NCBI GenBank assembly: GCA_001303225.1
Contig: LJNI01000164.1
Coordinates: 1 to 5,060, forward strand
From: a candidate division TA06 bacterium DG_78
GTDB lineage: Bacteria; Hydrothermota; Tepidihabitantia; SM23-42
Length of the DNA stretch: 5,060 nucleotides
Direction: 5' to 3'
Shown: piece by piece, positions 1-5,060 of the stretch
How the letters are laid out: every line of letters begins with the position of its first letter
How positions within the stretch are numbered: position 1 is the first letter of the stretch
The notes under the pieces: model-generated
What the model was told of the DNA's origin: nothing
The model's database searches: none
What the model saw: only the letters and a program-made list of their open reading frames with translations
Position numbers and translations under genes: made by a program

Positions 1-917
1 AGGCATTTTATAACGCTGCTTTCACCCATTACCAAGATAGAAAATTTAATGAGGCTTTGAAAAGTTTAAATTATGCACAGATGATTGATCCTGATAATGT
101 CAGCCAGTATATTCTTACTGGTGGTATTTATCGAGATATGGGTGATACCGAAGCTTCGAATGAGGCATATAAAAAGGCGATCAGTATCGATCCGGAAAAT
201 CCAGAGGCATACTACCTCATTGGGAAAGCGCTATTTGAAACTAAATTGCACGATTCATCAATCGTCTATTTAAATGATGCAGTAAAATATTTCCAGAGTA
301 AATACGACAACATCGAAAAAATAATTTTCCAAAATCTTCCTGAATTTGATATTGCTCTAAAGCACGAAATAAATAAATTGTGGCGAGATAAGAAAAATGA
401 TGAATTAGACCAGGTGATAAAAGTGAAACTCGGTCTTGATGGAGGTATCACGACACATAATCGAAATATCGAAATATTTTTCAAAACTACTGATGGCTTA
501 GCACAGAGTTATTACCTCATAGGAATGAACTATTACAAGATGAACAAAGACGATCTTGCCTTGGAAAATTTGAAGAAAACCCTTGAACTCATGCCTGAAG
601 ATTTTGATGCCCTCTTTTTCACAGGCGAATTAATGATTCGTGGACAGAAATATAGAGAGGCTATTGGTTATTTTGAGAAATTGACCCAACTAAAGCCTGA
701 TGACCTCTATGCCTGGTTTTATATTGGAGCCAGCTATTTGCAGTTACAAGAGTACCAGAAGGCAATCGAAGTATACGAAGAGAAAGTTCTCAAACTGGAT
801 CCCAAATTTGTCGAAGGGTGGACTAATTTAGCATCAGCATATCAAAAAATCGGGAACAGTAAAAAGGCATACGAGTGTTTAATGAAAGCAGAAGAACTTA
901 AAAAGGGGCAGCAATGA
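1..917 (+). CDS. TPR-repeat protein, 5' end outside window (partial)
   Basis: This is the C-terminal 304 residues of a tetratricopeptide-repeat protein. The frame is open to the left edge (first full codon at base 3) and already encodes a TPR there (residues about 1-32, with YQDRKFNEAL and a closing DPDN), so the TTG at 57 is not the real start. Further 34-residue TPR units are visible at about 33-66 (closing IDPEN), 67-100 (weaker), 167-200 (closing MPED), 201-234 (closing KPDD), 235-269 (closing LDPKF) and 270-304. They show the usual W/Y-x2-G/A-x2-Y and A-x3-Y/F positions. Residues 101-166 do not fit the repeat and form a charged, helical-looking insertion. TPR arrays are protein-binding scaffolds; the partner is unknown. 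The stop overlaps the next gene's ATG (ATGA at 914-917), so a shared transcript and a job linked to the substrate-binding protein are likely. No signal peptide can be judged because the N-terminus is missing. Confidence 0.9.
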   Translation, partial: AFYNAAFTHYQDRKFNEALKSLNYAQMIDPDNVSQYILTGGIYRDMGDTEASNEAYKKAISIDPENPEAYYLIGKALFETKLHDSSIVYLNDAVKYFQSKYDNIEKIIFQNLPEFDIALKHEINKLWRDKKNDELDQVIKVKLGLDGGITTHNRNIEIFFKTTDGLAQSYYLIGMNYYKMNKDDLALENLKKTLELMPEDFDALFFTGELMIRGQKYREAIGYFEKLTQLKPDDLYAWFYIGASYLQLQEYQKAIEVYEEKVLKLDPKFVEGWTNLASAYQKIGNSKKAYECLMKAEELKKGQQ

Positions 918-1912
918 GTATACGAGCAAAAGAAAGATTGTTGAATTTCCTAATCATTTTAGGCGTTTTAGCCTTGCTCTTCGTTGTCGGATATCCGCAA
1001 TACAAAGAATCACTTCCTTCAAAAGTGAAAATCGGCATCGATAAATCCTTCAGTTCTCTGCCATTCTATGTCGCGAAGATGGATACTTCGAGAAATTACT
1101 TTACCATTGAAAAGGTTGAACCAGAATTTATCGAAATCACCGGAGATCCTTTGCAAGGTCTTAAAGACGGCACCTTTGATATGGTCGCTGTACCATGGTA
1201 CAGGTTAATCATTTCACCAGGTCTCAATGGTGATACAGTAAAAAGTGTTTGTGGTATTGAATTGAAATCTGGCAGAGTAACCGATGCAATCATCGTGTCC
1301 CCTGATTCGAGAATGAAAAACGTAAAGGATTTAAAAGGTAAGAACTTAGGGTATATGGCTGCTGATGAGTATCTTATTAATCTCGTTTTCCCAGGACTTG
1401 AAGAAGATTTTAAATTAACCAAGGTTACACTGGTTCCGCTTCAGATTGAAGACGTTCCCACAGCCTTCACTGATAAAAAGGTCGATGCTATATATCTCCT
1501 CGATCCGTACCGCGGTTACATGGTTTATAAGGGTAACAAGGTTCTCTTTGAAGGATTAATTTCCAATTATATAATGCCCTCTTTGCCTTTAGCAGCGATC
1601 GTCATGCGTCAAAATTATGTCAAAACTGAAAATAGATTGGCAGCCATACGGATGAAAAATGCGGTCGAAGCGACCATGAGTTATCTAGCAAGAAACCCTG
1701 AAGCAGCTAAAAATTTTATCATCAAAGTTAACGGCTGGGTAAGTGATGGTACACTTACCTTGAATATAAGAATACCTGAGTACCAGAGACTTTCAGAAAT
1801 AAATGTTAAAAATGTCGAACGCCTACAGACAGAATTAGTGCAGAGAGGTATCGGCACGTGTGGTTTTAAGCCAACAGAATTTCTGTTTTCAAAACTCGAT
1901 TTTAGACGATAG
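914..1912 (+). CDS. NMT1/SsuA-like substrate-binding protein with N-terminal membrane anchor
   Basis: The 332-residue protein resembles the periplasmic binding proteins of the NMT1/THI5-like, SsuA/NrtA/TauA family, which bind small ligands (sulfonates, nitrate, thiamine precursors) for ABC importers. Residues 1-9 are polar and basic and about 10-26 form one hydrophobic segment (FLIILGVLALLFVVGY). No lipobox cysteine or clear AxA cleavage site follows, so it is probably an uncleaved signal anchor holding the protein outside the membrane. The mature part starts with a strand (KVKIGID, 37-43), then SLPFYVAK (48-55), GDPLQGLKDGTFDMVAVP (77-94), a strand-loop around VKDLKGKNLGYM (137-148), and FTDKKVDAIYLLDPY (185-199). 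These are the landmarks of the two-lobed fold. The ATG at 914 has AAGGGG at 903-908 and overlaps the upstream TPR gene stop by 4 bases. No permease or ATPase gene is adjacent, so it may be an orphan receptor or sensor rather than a transporter subunit. The ligand cannot be named. Confidence 0.82.
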   Translation: MSIRAKERLLNFLIILGVLALLFVVGYPQYKESLPSKVKIGIDKSFSSLPFYVAKMDTSRNYFTIEKVEPEFIEITGDPLQGLKDGTFDMVAVPWYRLIISPGLNGDTVKSVCGIELKSGRVTDAIIVSPDSRMKNVKDLKGKNLGYMAADEYLINLVFPGLEEDFKLTKVTLVPLQIEDVPTAFTDKKVDAIYLLDPYRGYMVYKGNKVLFEGLISNYIMPSLPLAAIVMRQNYVKTENRLAAIRMKNAVEATMSYLARNPEAAKNFIIKVNGWVSDGTLTLNIRIPEYQRLSEINVKNVERLQTELVQRGIGTCGFKPTEFLFSKLDFRR

Positions 1913-1914
1913 AA

Positions 1915-2208
1915 CCGGTCGTGCTAGACGGGGAGCTAGCGGTGCCCTGAATCCCGGCAAATGTCGGGTCGACCCGAAATCCGCTATAGCGGGGTCGAAC
2001 GCTTCATTATGAGTCAGGGCTTCCAGGATCAACAGTGAGGGTGTGAAGGGTGTTGAGGATTGGGTCTTATGATGGTACCGACTATAAACCCCGTCAGGTC
2101 CGGAAGGAAGCAGCGGTAAGTAGGAAAGGGCTGGTCATAAGGGTGCCTGGTCTGAGTCCTCTACCTCATTGTCCCTGAAAGAACTGACGAAGGAAGTTGC
2201 ACGGCCGG
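1915..2208 (+). ncRNA. ffs: Signal recognition particle RNA, long bacterial type with Alu domain
   Basis: This is the RNA core of the signal recognition particle, which with Ffh (SRP54) targets membrane and secreted proteins during translation. The SRP54-binding hairpin is unmistakable at 2093-2116: GTCAGGTCC, GGAA tetraloop at 2102-2105, then GGAAGCAGC with the conserved asymmetric loop. The Alu domain is also present: GTGCTAGACGGGGAG at 1921-1935, helix 3 (1929-1933 with 1945-1949), helix 4 (1969-1976 with 1990-1998), and a loop-loop pair TAGCGG (1937-1942) with CCGCTA (1981-1986). The ends were set by a 10-bp terminal helix, 1915-1924 with 2199-2208 (one G-U), giving about 294 nt against about 270 in B. 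subtilis. The long helix 5 arms are partly visible, for example CTTATGA (2066-2072) with TCATAAG (2135-2141). Part of the extra length is an inserted hairpin at 1953-1968. I see no clear sigma70 promoter before it and no U-tract terminator after it. True ends could differ by several bases. Confidence 0.95.
1953..1968 (+). other. Extra hairpin within the SRP RNA Alu domain
   Basis: CCCGGC (1953-1958) pairs with GTCGGG (1963-1968) around an AAAT loop: six pairs, one of them G-U. It sits between helix 3 and helix 4, and abuts helix 4 with no unpaired base between 1968 and 1969. From memory, long bacterial SRP RNAs pass from helix 3 (…GCCCTG) to helix 4 through only two or three bases, so this looks like a lineage-specific insertion. 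The pairing is read directly from the sequence; its novelty is from memory and unverified. Confidence 0.6.
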
Positions 2209-2227
2209 ATTTAATAAGGAAATTACT

Positions 2228-2296
2228 GGAGGTGTCGAAGTGATAATTGTTATATGTATTTTAGTATCTTTAAATATCAATAGGATCAGCAGATGA
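2228..2296 (+). other. Possible minigene or gene remnant with strong RBS (18 codons)
   Basis: GGAGGT at 2228-2233 lies 6 bases before a GTG at 2240, which opens an 18-codon frame ending at TGA 2294-2296. The product begins with a hydrophobic run (VIIVICILVSL) and ends basic (NRISR). The Shine-Dalgarno match and spacing are as good as those of the neighbouring genes, but the frame is too short to score as coding. Its stop codon overlaps the edge of the following inverted repeat, so it might be a gene start cut off by that element. It could equally be chance, and I recognise no homologue. It is not in frame with dnaX. Confidence 0.2.
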
Positions 2297-2431
2297 AAAA
2301 TCCGAAATCCAAAATTCGAAATACCAAACAAATCATAATGACCAAAATACAAATAGTTCAAATAAAAATTTTGAATTTATATATTGGAATTTTGAAATTG
2401 TTTAGAATTTGGTGTTTAGAGATTAGATTTT
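2296..2431 (+). repeat. AT-rich imperfect inverted repeat (MITE-like or large hairpin)
   Basis: The left arm (about 2296-2364) and right arm (about 2373-2431) are imperfect reverse complements around the palindrome AAAATTTT (2365-2372). For example, the left arm has AAATCC, AAATTCG, ATACCAAACAAAT and GTTCAAAT, while the reverse complement of the right arm has AAATCT, ACACCAAATTCTAAACAA and AATTCAAAAT. Several short indels separate them. There is no coding potential, transposase or obvious target duplication. The style (runs of AAATCC/AAATTCGAAAT) matches a short palindromic intergenic repeat that I remember from many uncultivated bacterial genomes, but that is recollection, not a search. Transcribed, it would form a long weak hairpin ending 22 bases before the dnaX start codon. 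Boundaries are approximate. Confidence 0.6.
2357..2385 (+). promoter_or_regulatory. Candidate promoter for dnaX-ebfC inside the inverted repeat
   Basis: TTCAAA (2357-2362) and TATATT (2380-2385) are 17 bases apart and match the sigma70 consensus at 4 of 6 and 5 of 6 positions. The implied start near 2392 would leave a leader of about 60 bases before the dnaX ATG. In such AT-rich sequence a match of this quality arises easily by chance, so this is weak. Confidence 0.22.
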
Positions 2432-2453
2432 GCCGAACATCGTGAGGCTTATT

Positions 2454-3881
2454 ATGGCTCATCGTGTCATTTCACTTAAATATCGTCCTCAAAATTTTGA
2501 TGAATTAACAGGACAAAATCATGTTGTTGTATCACTCAAAGGTGCAATAAAGAGTGGTCGTATTGGACATGCCTTTTTGTTTGCTGGTCCACGTGGTGTT
2601 GGAAAAACAACGACCGCACGGATTCTTGCCAAAAGCCTCAATTGTATAGAAGGTTCAACAGTACACCCCTGTCAGCAATGCCCGTCTTGCCGTGAAATAA
2701 CTCTCAGTCGAAGTATCGATGTTGTTGAAATCGATGGTGCTTCAAATCGAGGTATTGAGGAAATAAGAAATCTGAGAGAAAGTGTTAAATACTCACCCAT
2801 ACACGGCCGATATAAAATTTACATCATTGATGAAGTTCACATGCTCACCCAAGAGGCATTCAATGCCTTGCTGAAAACTCTTGAAGAACCGCCTCCGAAG
2901 GTTATCTTTATCTTTGCGACCACAAATCCTACCAAAGTTCCCGCAACTATTCTTTCCCGCTGTCAGCGGTTCATATTCAAAAGACTCTCCGTAAAGGAAA
3001 TTACTACACGCCTTCGAGTAATTGCTGAAAAAGAAAACATCAAACTGACCAACGATGCCTTACACTATATTGCGACAAGGGCTGATGGAAGTATTCGAGA
3101 TGGTGAAAGTATTGTAGAACAGCTCGCTGCTTTTGTCGAGGGCGAAATTACTGCAGATGATGTGTTTAAGCTTATCGGCTTTTTGGGAAGTAATTTTTAT
3201 CTTGCCCTCATCGATAAAATTTTAGCACAGAATTTAGCACAGGTAATCTCAGGACTCAATAATGGGTTAGAGGATGGTGCAGACCCAATTGAAATTTACC
3301 GTGGTCTCACCAACTACTTAAGAGCTGCACTTCTGCTGAAGACCGGATTATCTGAGGAGTTTATCGAACTGAATACTGAGGAGATTAATAGATTAAAAGC
3401 ATTACCACTCGACAAAGAGGGTCTTATTTCCATGCTCGAGATCTGTTTGCACTTCGAGGAAATGATACGAAGGTCGGTCAATGTCAGAATTGCAATCGAA
3501 TTACTATTAAGTCAACTCGTCCTAAACATGCCACATTCACAAGAGCAAAAGAGCAAGAATGATAGTGATGCTCGTGCGTCACTTGACACAAGCGATCTCA
3601 AAAGAAAGATATTCGATCCTTTACAGAAGAAAAGTCCTAAATTGGCAGGAATAGTTCAAAAATCTACAATTGCGGAGGATGCTCATAATGTAATTATTAC
3701 CGTAGAGGATGAATTTTCTGAAAAACAGCTCATCGATAATCATAGGATAATAGAATCAATTGTAAAAGAAAAAATTAACCCTAATCACTCACTTATCATT
3801 CAACGTACTCGTAAAACTAAACAGGTTAACGGTTTTGTCGATGCAATAAAAACCCTGTTTGATGGTGAAGAAGTAAGGTGA
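2454..3881 (+). CDS. dnaX: DNA polymerase III subunit tau/gamma (clamp loader ATPase)
   Basis: DnaX is the AAA+ ATPase of the clamp loader, which opens the beta clamp and places it on primed DNA at the replication fork. The ATG at 2454 is chosen because it has GAGG (2444-2447) six bases upstream and gives the standard N-terminus (VISLKYRPQNFDELTGQ); an in-frame TTG at 2430 would add eight unlikely residues and begins in the repeat. Visible in the 475-residue product: Walker A GPRGVGKT (45-52), four zinc-binding cysteines (64, 73, 76, 79), Walker B region IIDEVHML (124-131), sensor 1 ATTN (155-158), the SRC arginine-finger motif (168-170), sensor 2 GSIRD (212-216), a collar domain to about 355, a polar linker (about 360-378), and a C-terminal domain with KKSPKLAGIV (392-401). 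It is shorter than E. coli tau (643) or B. subtilis DnaX (563), mainly in the linker. I see no A-AAA-AAG slippery site that would make a separate gamma form. It is followed 90 bases later by ebfC. Confidence 0.97.
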   Translation: MAHRVISLKYRPQNFDELTGQNHVVVSLKGAIKSGRIGHAFLFAGPRGVGKTTTARILAKSLNCIEGSTVHPCQQCPSCREITLSRSIDVVEIDGASNRGIEEIRNLRESVKYSPIHGRYKIYIIDEVHMLTQEAFNALLKTLEEPPPKVIFIFATTNPTKVPATILSRCQRFIFKRLSVKEITTRLRVIAEKENIKLTNDALHYIATRADGSIRDGESIVEQLAAFVEGEITADDVFKLIGFLGSNFYLALIDKILAQNLAQVISGLNNGLEDGADPIEIYRGLTNYLRAALLLKTGLSEEFIELNTEEINRLKALPLDKEGLISMLEICLHFEEMIRRSVNVRIAIELLLSQLVLNMPHSQEQKSKNDSDARASLDTSDLKRKIFDPLQKKSPKLAGIVQKSTIAEDAHNVIITVEDEFSEKQLIDNHRIIESIVKEKINPNHSLIIQRTRKTKQVNGFVDAIKTLFDGEEVR

Positions 3882-3971
3882 AATCCTACCTCATCCAAAA
3901 TGAGCAAATAACCATCCTACTTTATGGAAAATCTCGTTTTACATGAAATCAGATAAAAAGGAGAAGACAGG

Positions 3972-4259
3972 ATGAAAAATAATATATTAAAGCAAGCACA
4001 GCAATTGCAGACGAAATTATTAGAACAATTACGAACCATAAAAGTTGAAGGAAATGCAGGCGGTGGTATGGTGAAAATAGAAATGAATGGTGAACAGAAT
4101 GTTCTCTCAGTAAAGATCGATCCTCAAATCATAGAAGAAAAAGATACTGCTATGCTCGAGGACCTCATCGTAGCAGCATTCAATGATGCAAAAAAACAGA
4201 TTTTAGAAAAAACTCAGGAAAGCTTCAAATCAATTACGGGTTTGCCTCTTCCCATGTAA
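3972..4259 (+). CDS. ebfC: YbaB/EbfC-family nucleoid-associated protein
   Basis: This 95-residue protein belongs to the YbaB/EbfC family of small dimeric DNA-binding proteins that coat the nucleoid and are commonly encoded beside dnaX. Visible features are a basic N-terminal helix (LKQAQQLQTKLLEQL, 6-20), the signature GGGMVKIEMNG (30-40), the strand LSVKIDP (45-51), LEDLIVAAFNDA (62-73), and a C-terminal helix ending in TGLPLPM. Length and layout are normal for the family. The ATG has AAGGAG (3958-3963) eight bases upstream. The 90-base gap after dnaX (3882-3971) holds a small CTCAT/ATGAG hairpin without a T-run and no convincing promoter, so the two genes are probably cotranscribed. The gene that often follows, recR, is absent here; a convergent gene lies next instead. 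Confidence 0.95.
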   Translation: MKNNILKQAQQLQTKLLEQLRTIKVEGNAGGGMVKIEMNGEQNVLSVKIDPQIIEEKDTAMLEDLIVAAFNDAKKQILEKTQESFKSITGLPLPM

Positions 4260-4285
4260 ACCTTTCCTAAATCTCTAACATCCTT

Positions 4286-4309
4286 ATCGAGATATTGTCT
4301 TGATTTTTT
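4286..4309 (+). terminator. Probable intrinsic terminator after ebfC
   Basis: ATCGAGA (4286-4292) pairs with TCTTGAT (4298-4304) through seven pairs including one G-U, around a TATTG loop, and runs straight into a T-run (4304-4309). It lies 27 bases after the ebfC stop, in the 82-bp gap between convergent genes. The stem is AU-rich and therefore weak. It has no T-run on the other strand, so it would act only on the dnaX-ebfC transcript. Confidence 0.5.
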
Positions 4310-4341
4310 ATGCGTTTTGAATTGGAAAGGGATAGAATTTA

Positions 4342-5060
4342 TTATTTATATTCTTCTAATTTATCAAAAAAGAGTTTTCTAATTTCCTCGAGCCTCTGCT
4401 TGGTCTTCGCTTCAAATCGCAAAACAAGAACAGGCTGAGTATTAGATGGACGTACGAGCCCCCAGCCATCAGGAAAATCTACACGCACTCCATCAATGTC
4501 GATAACAGTGTGGGTTTTTTTAAAATATCCTTTAAGTTCCTCAACAATGTGAAATTTTTTTTCATCAGATGTCTCAAGGCGAATTTCCGGCGTGGAGAAA
4601 TATTTTGGAACCTTCTGCGCAAGTACAGATAACCTTCCATCCTCACTCAATATTTCTAATAATCGCAATCCAGCATATAACGCATCGTCGTAACCATAAT
4701 ATCGGTCTGCAAAAAATATGTGGCCAGACATTTCACCAGCCAGTGGTGAATGTTCCTCTTTCATCTTTGCCTTGATGAGTGAATGACCAGTTTTATACAT
4801 CAAAGGAATGCCGCCCAATTCTCTAATCCGCTCGATTAATCCTTTTGAACATTTAACCTCAAAGATAATTTTTGAGCCGGGCTTCTCCTTGAGCACCTTT
4901 TCTGCATAAATAGCGAGCAAAACATCTCCCCAGATAACCTCGCCATGTTCATCCAAAACGCCGATCCGGTCACCATCTCCATCAAAACCGATACCACAAT
5001 CAAAGGTACCACACTTCACTGCTTCAATCAGTGCAGTAATATGTTTCACTACAGTAGGAT
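4342..5060 (-). CDS. Phosphomannomutase/phosphoglucomutase, 5' end outside window (partial)
   Basis: This is the C-terminal half of an alpha-D-phosphohexomutase (ManB/AlgC type), a cytosolic enzyme interconverting mannose or glucose 6-phosphate and 1-phosphate to feed nucleotide-sugar and surface-polysaccharide synthesis. The reading frame stays open to the right edge (first full codon 5058-5056) and reads PTVVKHITALIEAV. That fits the family's HPDPTVEENL region, so the GTG at 5049 is an internal valine codon, not a start. Visible motifs are the metal-binding loop DGDGDR (4966-4983), the sugar-binding loop GEMSGH (4720-4737) and the phosphate-binding loop RPSNTQP with downstream LRFEAK (from 4452). 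Roughly 238 of the usual 450-460 residues are here; the phosphoserine domain lies beyond the window. Which sugar is preferred cannot be told from this part. It converges on ebfC, with 82 bp between stops, and belongs to a separate transcription unit. Confidence 0.94.
   Translation of the reverse strand, partial: PTVVKHITALIEAVKCGTFDCGIGFDGDGDRIGVLDEHGEVIWGDVLLAIYAEKVLKEKPGSKIIFEVKCSKGLIERIRELGGIPLMYKTGHSLIKAKMKEEHSPLAGEMSGHIFFADRYYGYDDALYAGLRLLEILSEDGRLSVLAQKVPKYFSTPEIRLETSDEKKFHIVEELKGYFKKTHTVIDIDGVRVDFPDGWGLVRPSNTQPVLVLRFEAKTKQRLEEIRKLFFDKLEEYK

Noticed and set aside
57..59. TTG as the start codon of the TPR gene
   Set aside because: The same frame is open from base 3 and its upstream codons complete a TPR unit, so the gene starts before the window.
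1096..1422. Minus-strand open frame of 108 codons
   Set aside because: It is the antisense shadow of the binding-protein gene and has no recognisable domain or ribosome-binding site.
1873..1887. Palindrome AACAGAA-T-TTCTGTT just upstream of the SRP RNA, possible operator
   Set aside because: It lies within conserved-frame codons, and a 7-bp-arm inverted repeat of a given spacing is expected about 0.3 times by chance in 5 kb (4^-7 x 5000), so position alone is not enough.
2161..2361. Minus-strand open frame of 66 codons over the SRP RNA 3' end and spacer
   Set aside because: It overlaps the structured RNA and the AT-rich repeat; its sequence (low-complexity F/I/N/L) reflects the repeat composition.
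2430..2432. TTG start for dnaX, eight codons upstream
   Set aside because: It lies in the inverted repeat, has no Shine-Dalgarno, and DnaX proteins normally begin just before the xYRP motif as given by the ATG at 2454.
3885..3905. CTCAT-CCAAA-ATGAG hairpin after dnaX
   Set aside because: Only five pairs and no following T-run, so it does not support a terminator between dnaX and ebfC.
4261..4330. CCTTTCC (4261-4267) / GGAAAGG (4324-4330) inverted pair flanking the convergent intergenic gap
   Set aside because: The 56-base loop makes it a poor terminator or hairpin by itself; the compact hairpin at 4286-4309 explains termination better.
4569..4775. Plus-strand open frame of 68 codons
   Set aside because: It is antisense to the conserved phosphohexomutase gene, without a ribosome-binding site.
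5047..5049. GTG as the start codon of the phosphohexomutase
   Set aside because: The frame continues to the right edge with family-typical sequence (PTVV...), and domain 1 would be missing.

Overview
The window comes from a bacterial chromosome with AT-rich protein-coding genes. Two features limit the lineage. The SRP RNA is the long form with an Alu domain, as in Bacillus, Clostridium and many deep-branching bacteria, not the short 4.5S form of Enterobacteria. It lies directly upstream of dnaX and ebfC, an order known from Bacillus subtilis (scr-dnaX-yaaK-recR). The protein sequences and the AT-rich inverted repeat before dnaX look to me like an uncultivated candidate-phylum bacterium (WOR-3/Stahlbacteria-like is only a guess). 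I cannot place it from sequence alone.

Layout, left to right. (1) Positions 1-917 hold the 3' part of a TPR-repeat protein whose start lies before the window. (2) It overlaps by 4 bases (ATGA) a gene at 914-1912 for a membrane-anchored NMT1/SsuA-like substrate-binding protein, so the two are probably translationally coupled. (3) Two bases after that stop codon the long SRP RNA begins (about 1915-2208). It has a closed 5'/3' terminal helix, the Alu-domain loop-loop pair, and the conserved GGAA-capped SRP54-binding hairpin. (4) A 245-bp spacer (2209-2453) contains a well-placed Shine-Dalgarno/GTG start on an 18-codon reading frame, then a roughly 136-bp AT-rich imperfect inverted repeat that ends 22 bp before dnaX. 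(5) dnaX (2454-3881) and ebfC/ybaB (3972-4259) follow, ending in a probable intrinsic terminator. (6) On the opposite strand, converging on ebfC, is the 3' part of a phosphomannomutase/phosphoglucomutase gene that runs off the right edge.

Functionally, the centre is a housekeeping block: the RNA core of the signal recognition particle, the clamp-loader subunit of DNA polymerase III, and a small nucleoid-associated protein. The flanking genes concern solute or ligand binding at the membrane (left) and sugar-phosphate metabolism (right). I see no CRISPR array, phage gene, transposase, tRNA or defence system. The most unusual points are an extra hairpin inside the SRP RNA Alu domain, the inverted-repeat element at the dnaX leader, and the near-zero spacing between a protein gene and the SRP RNA.
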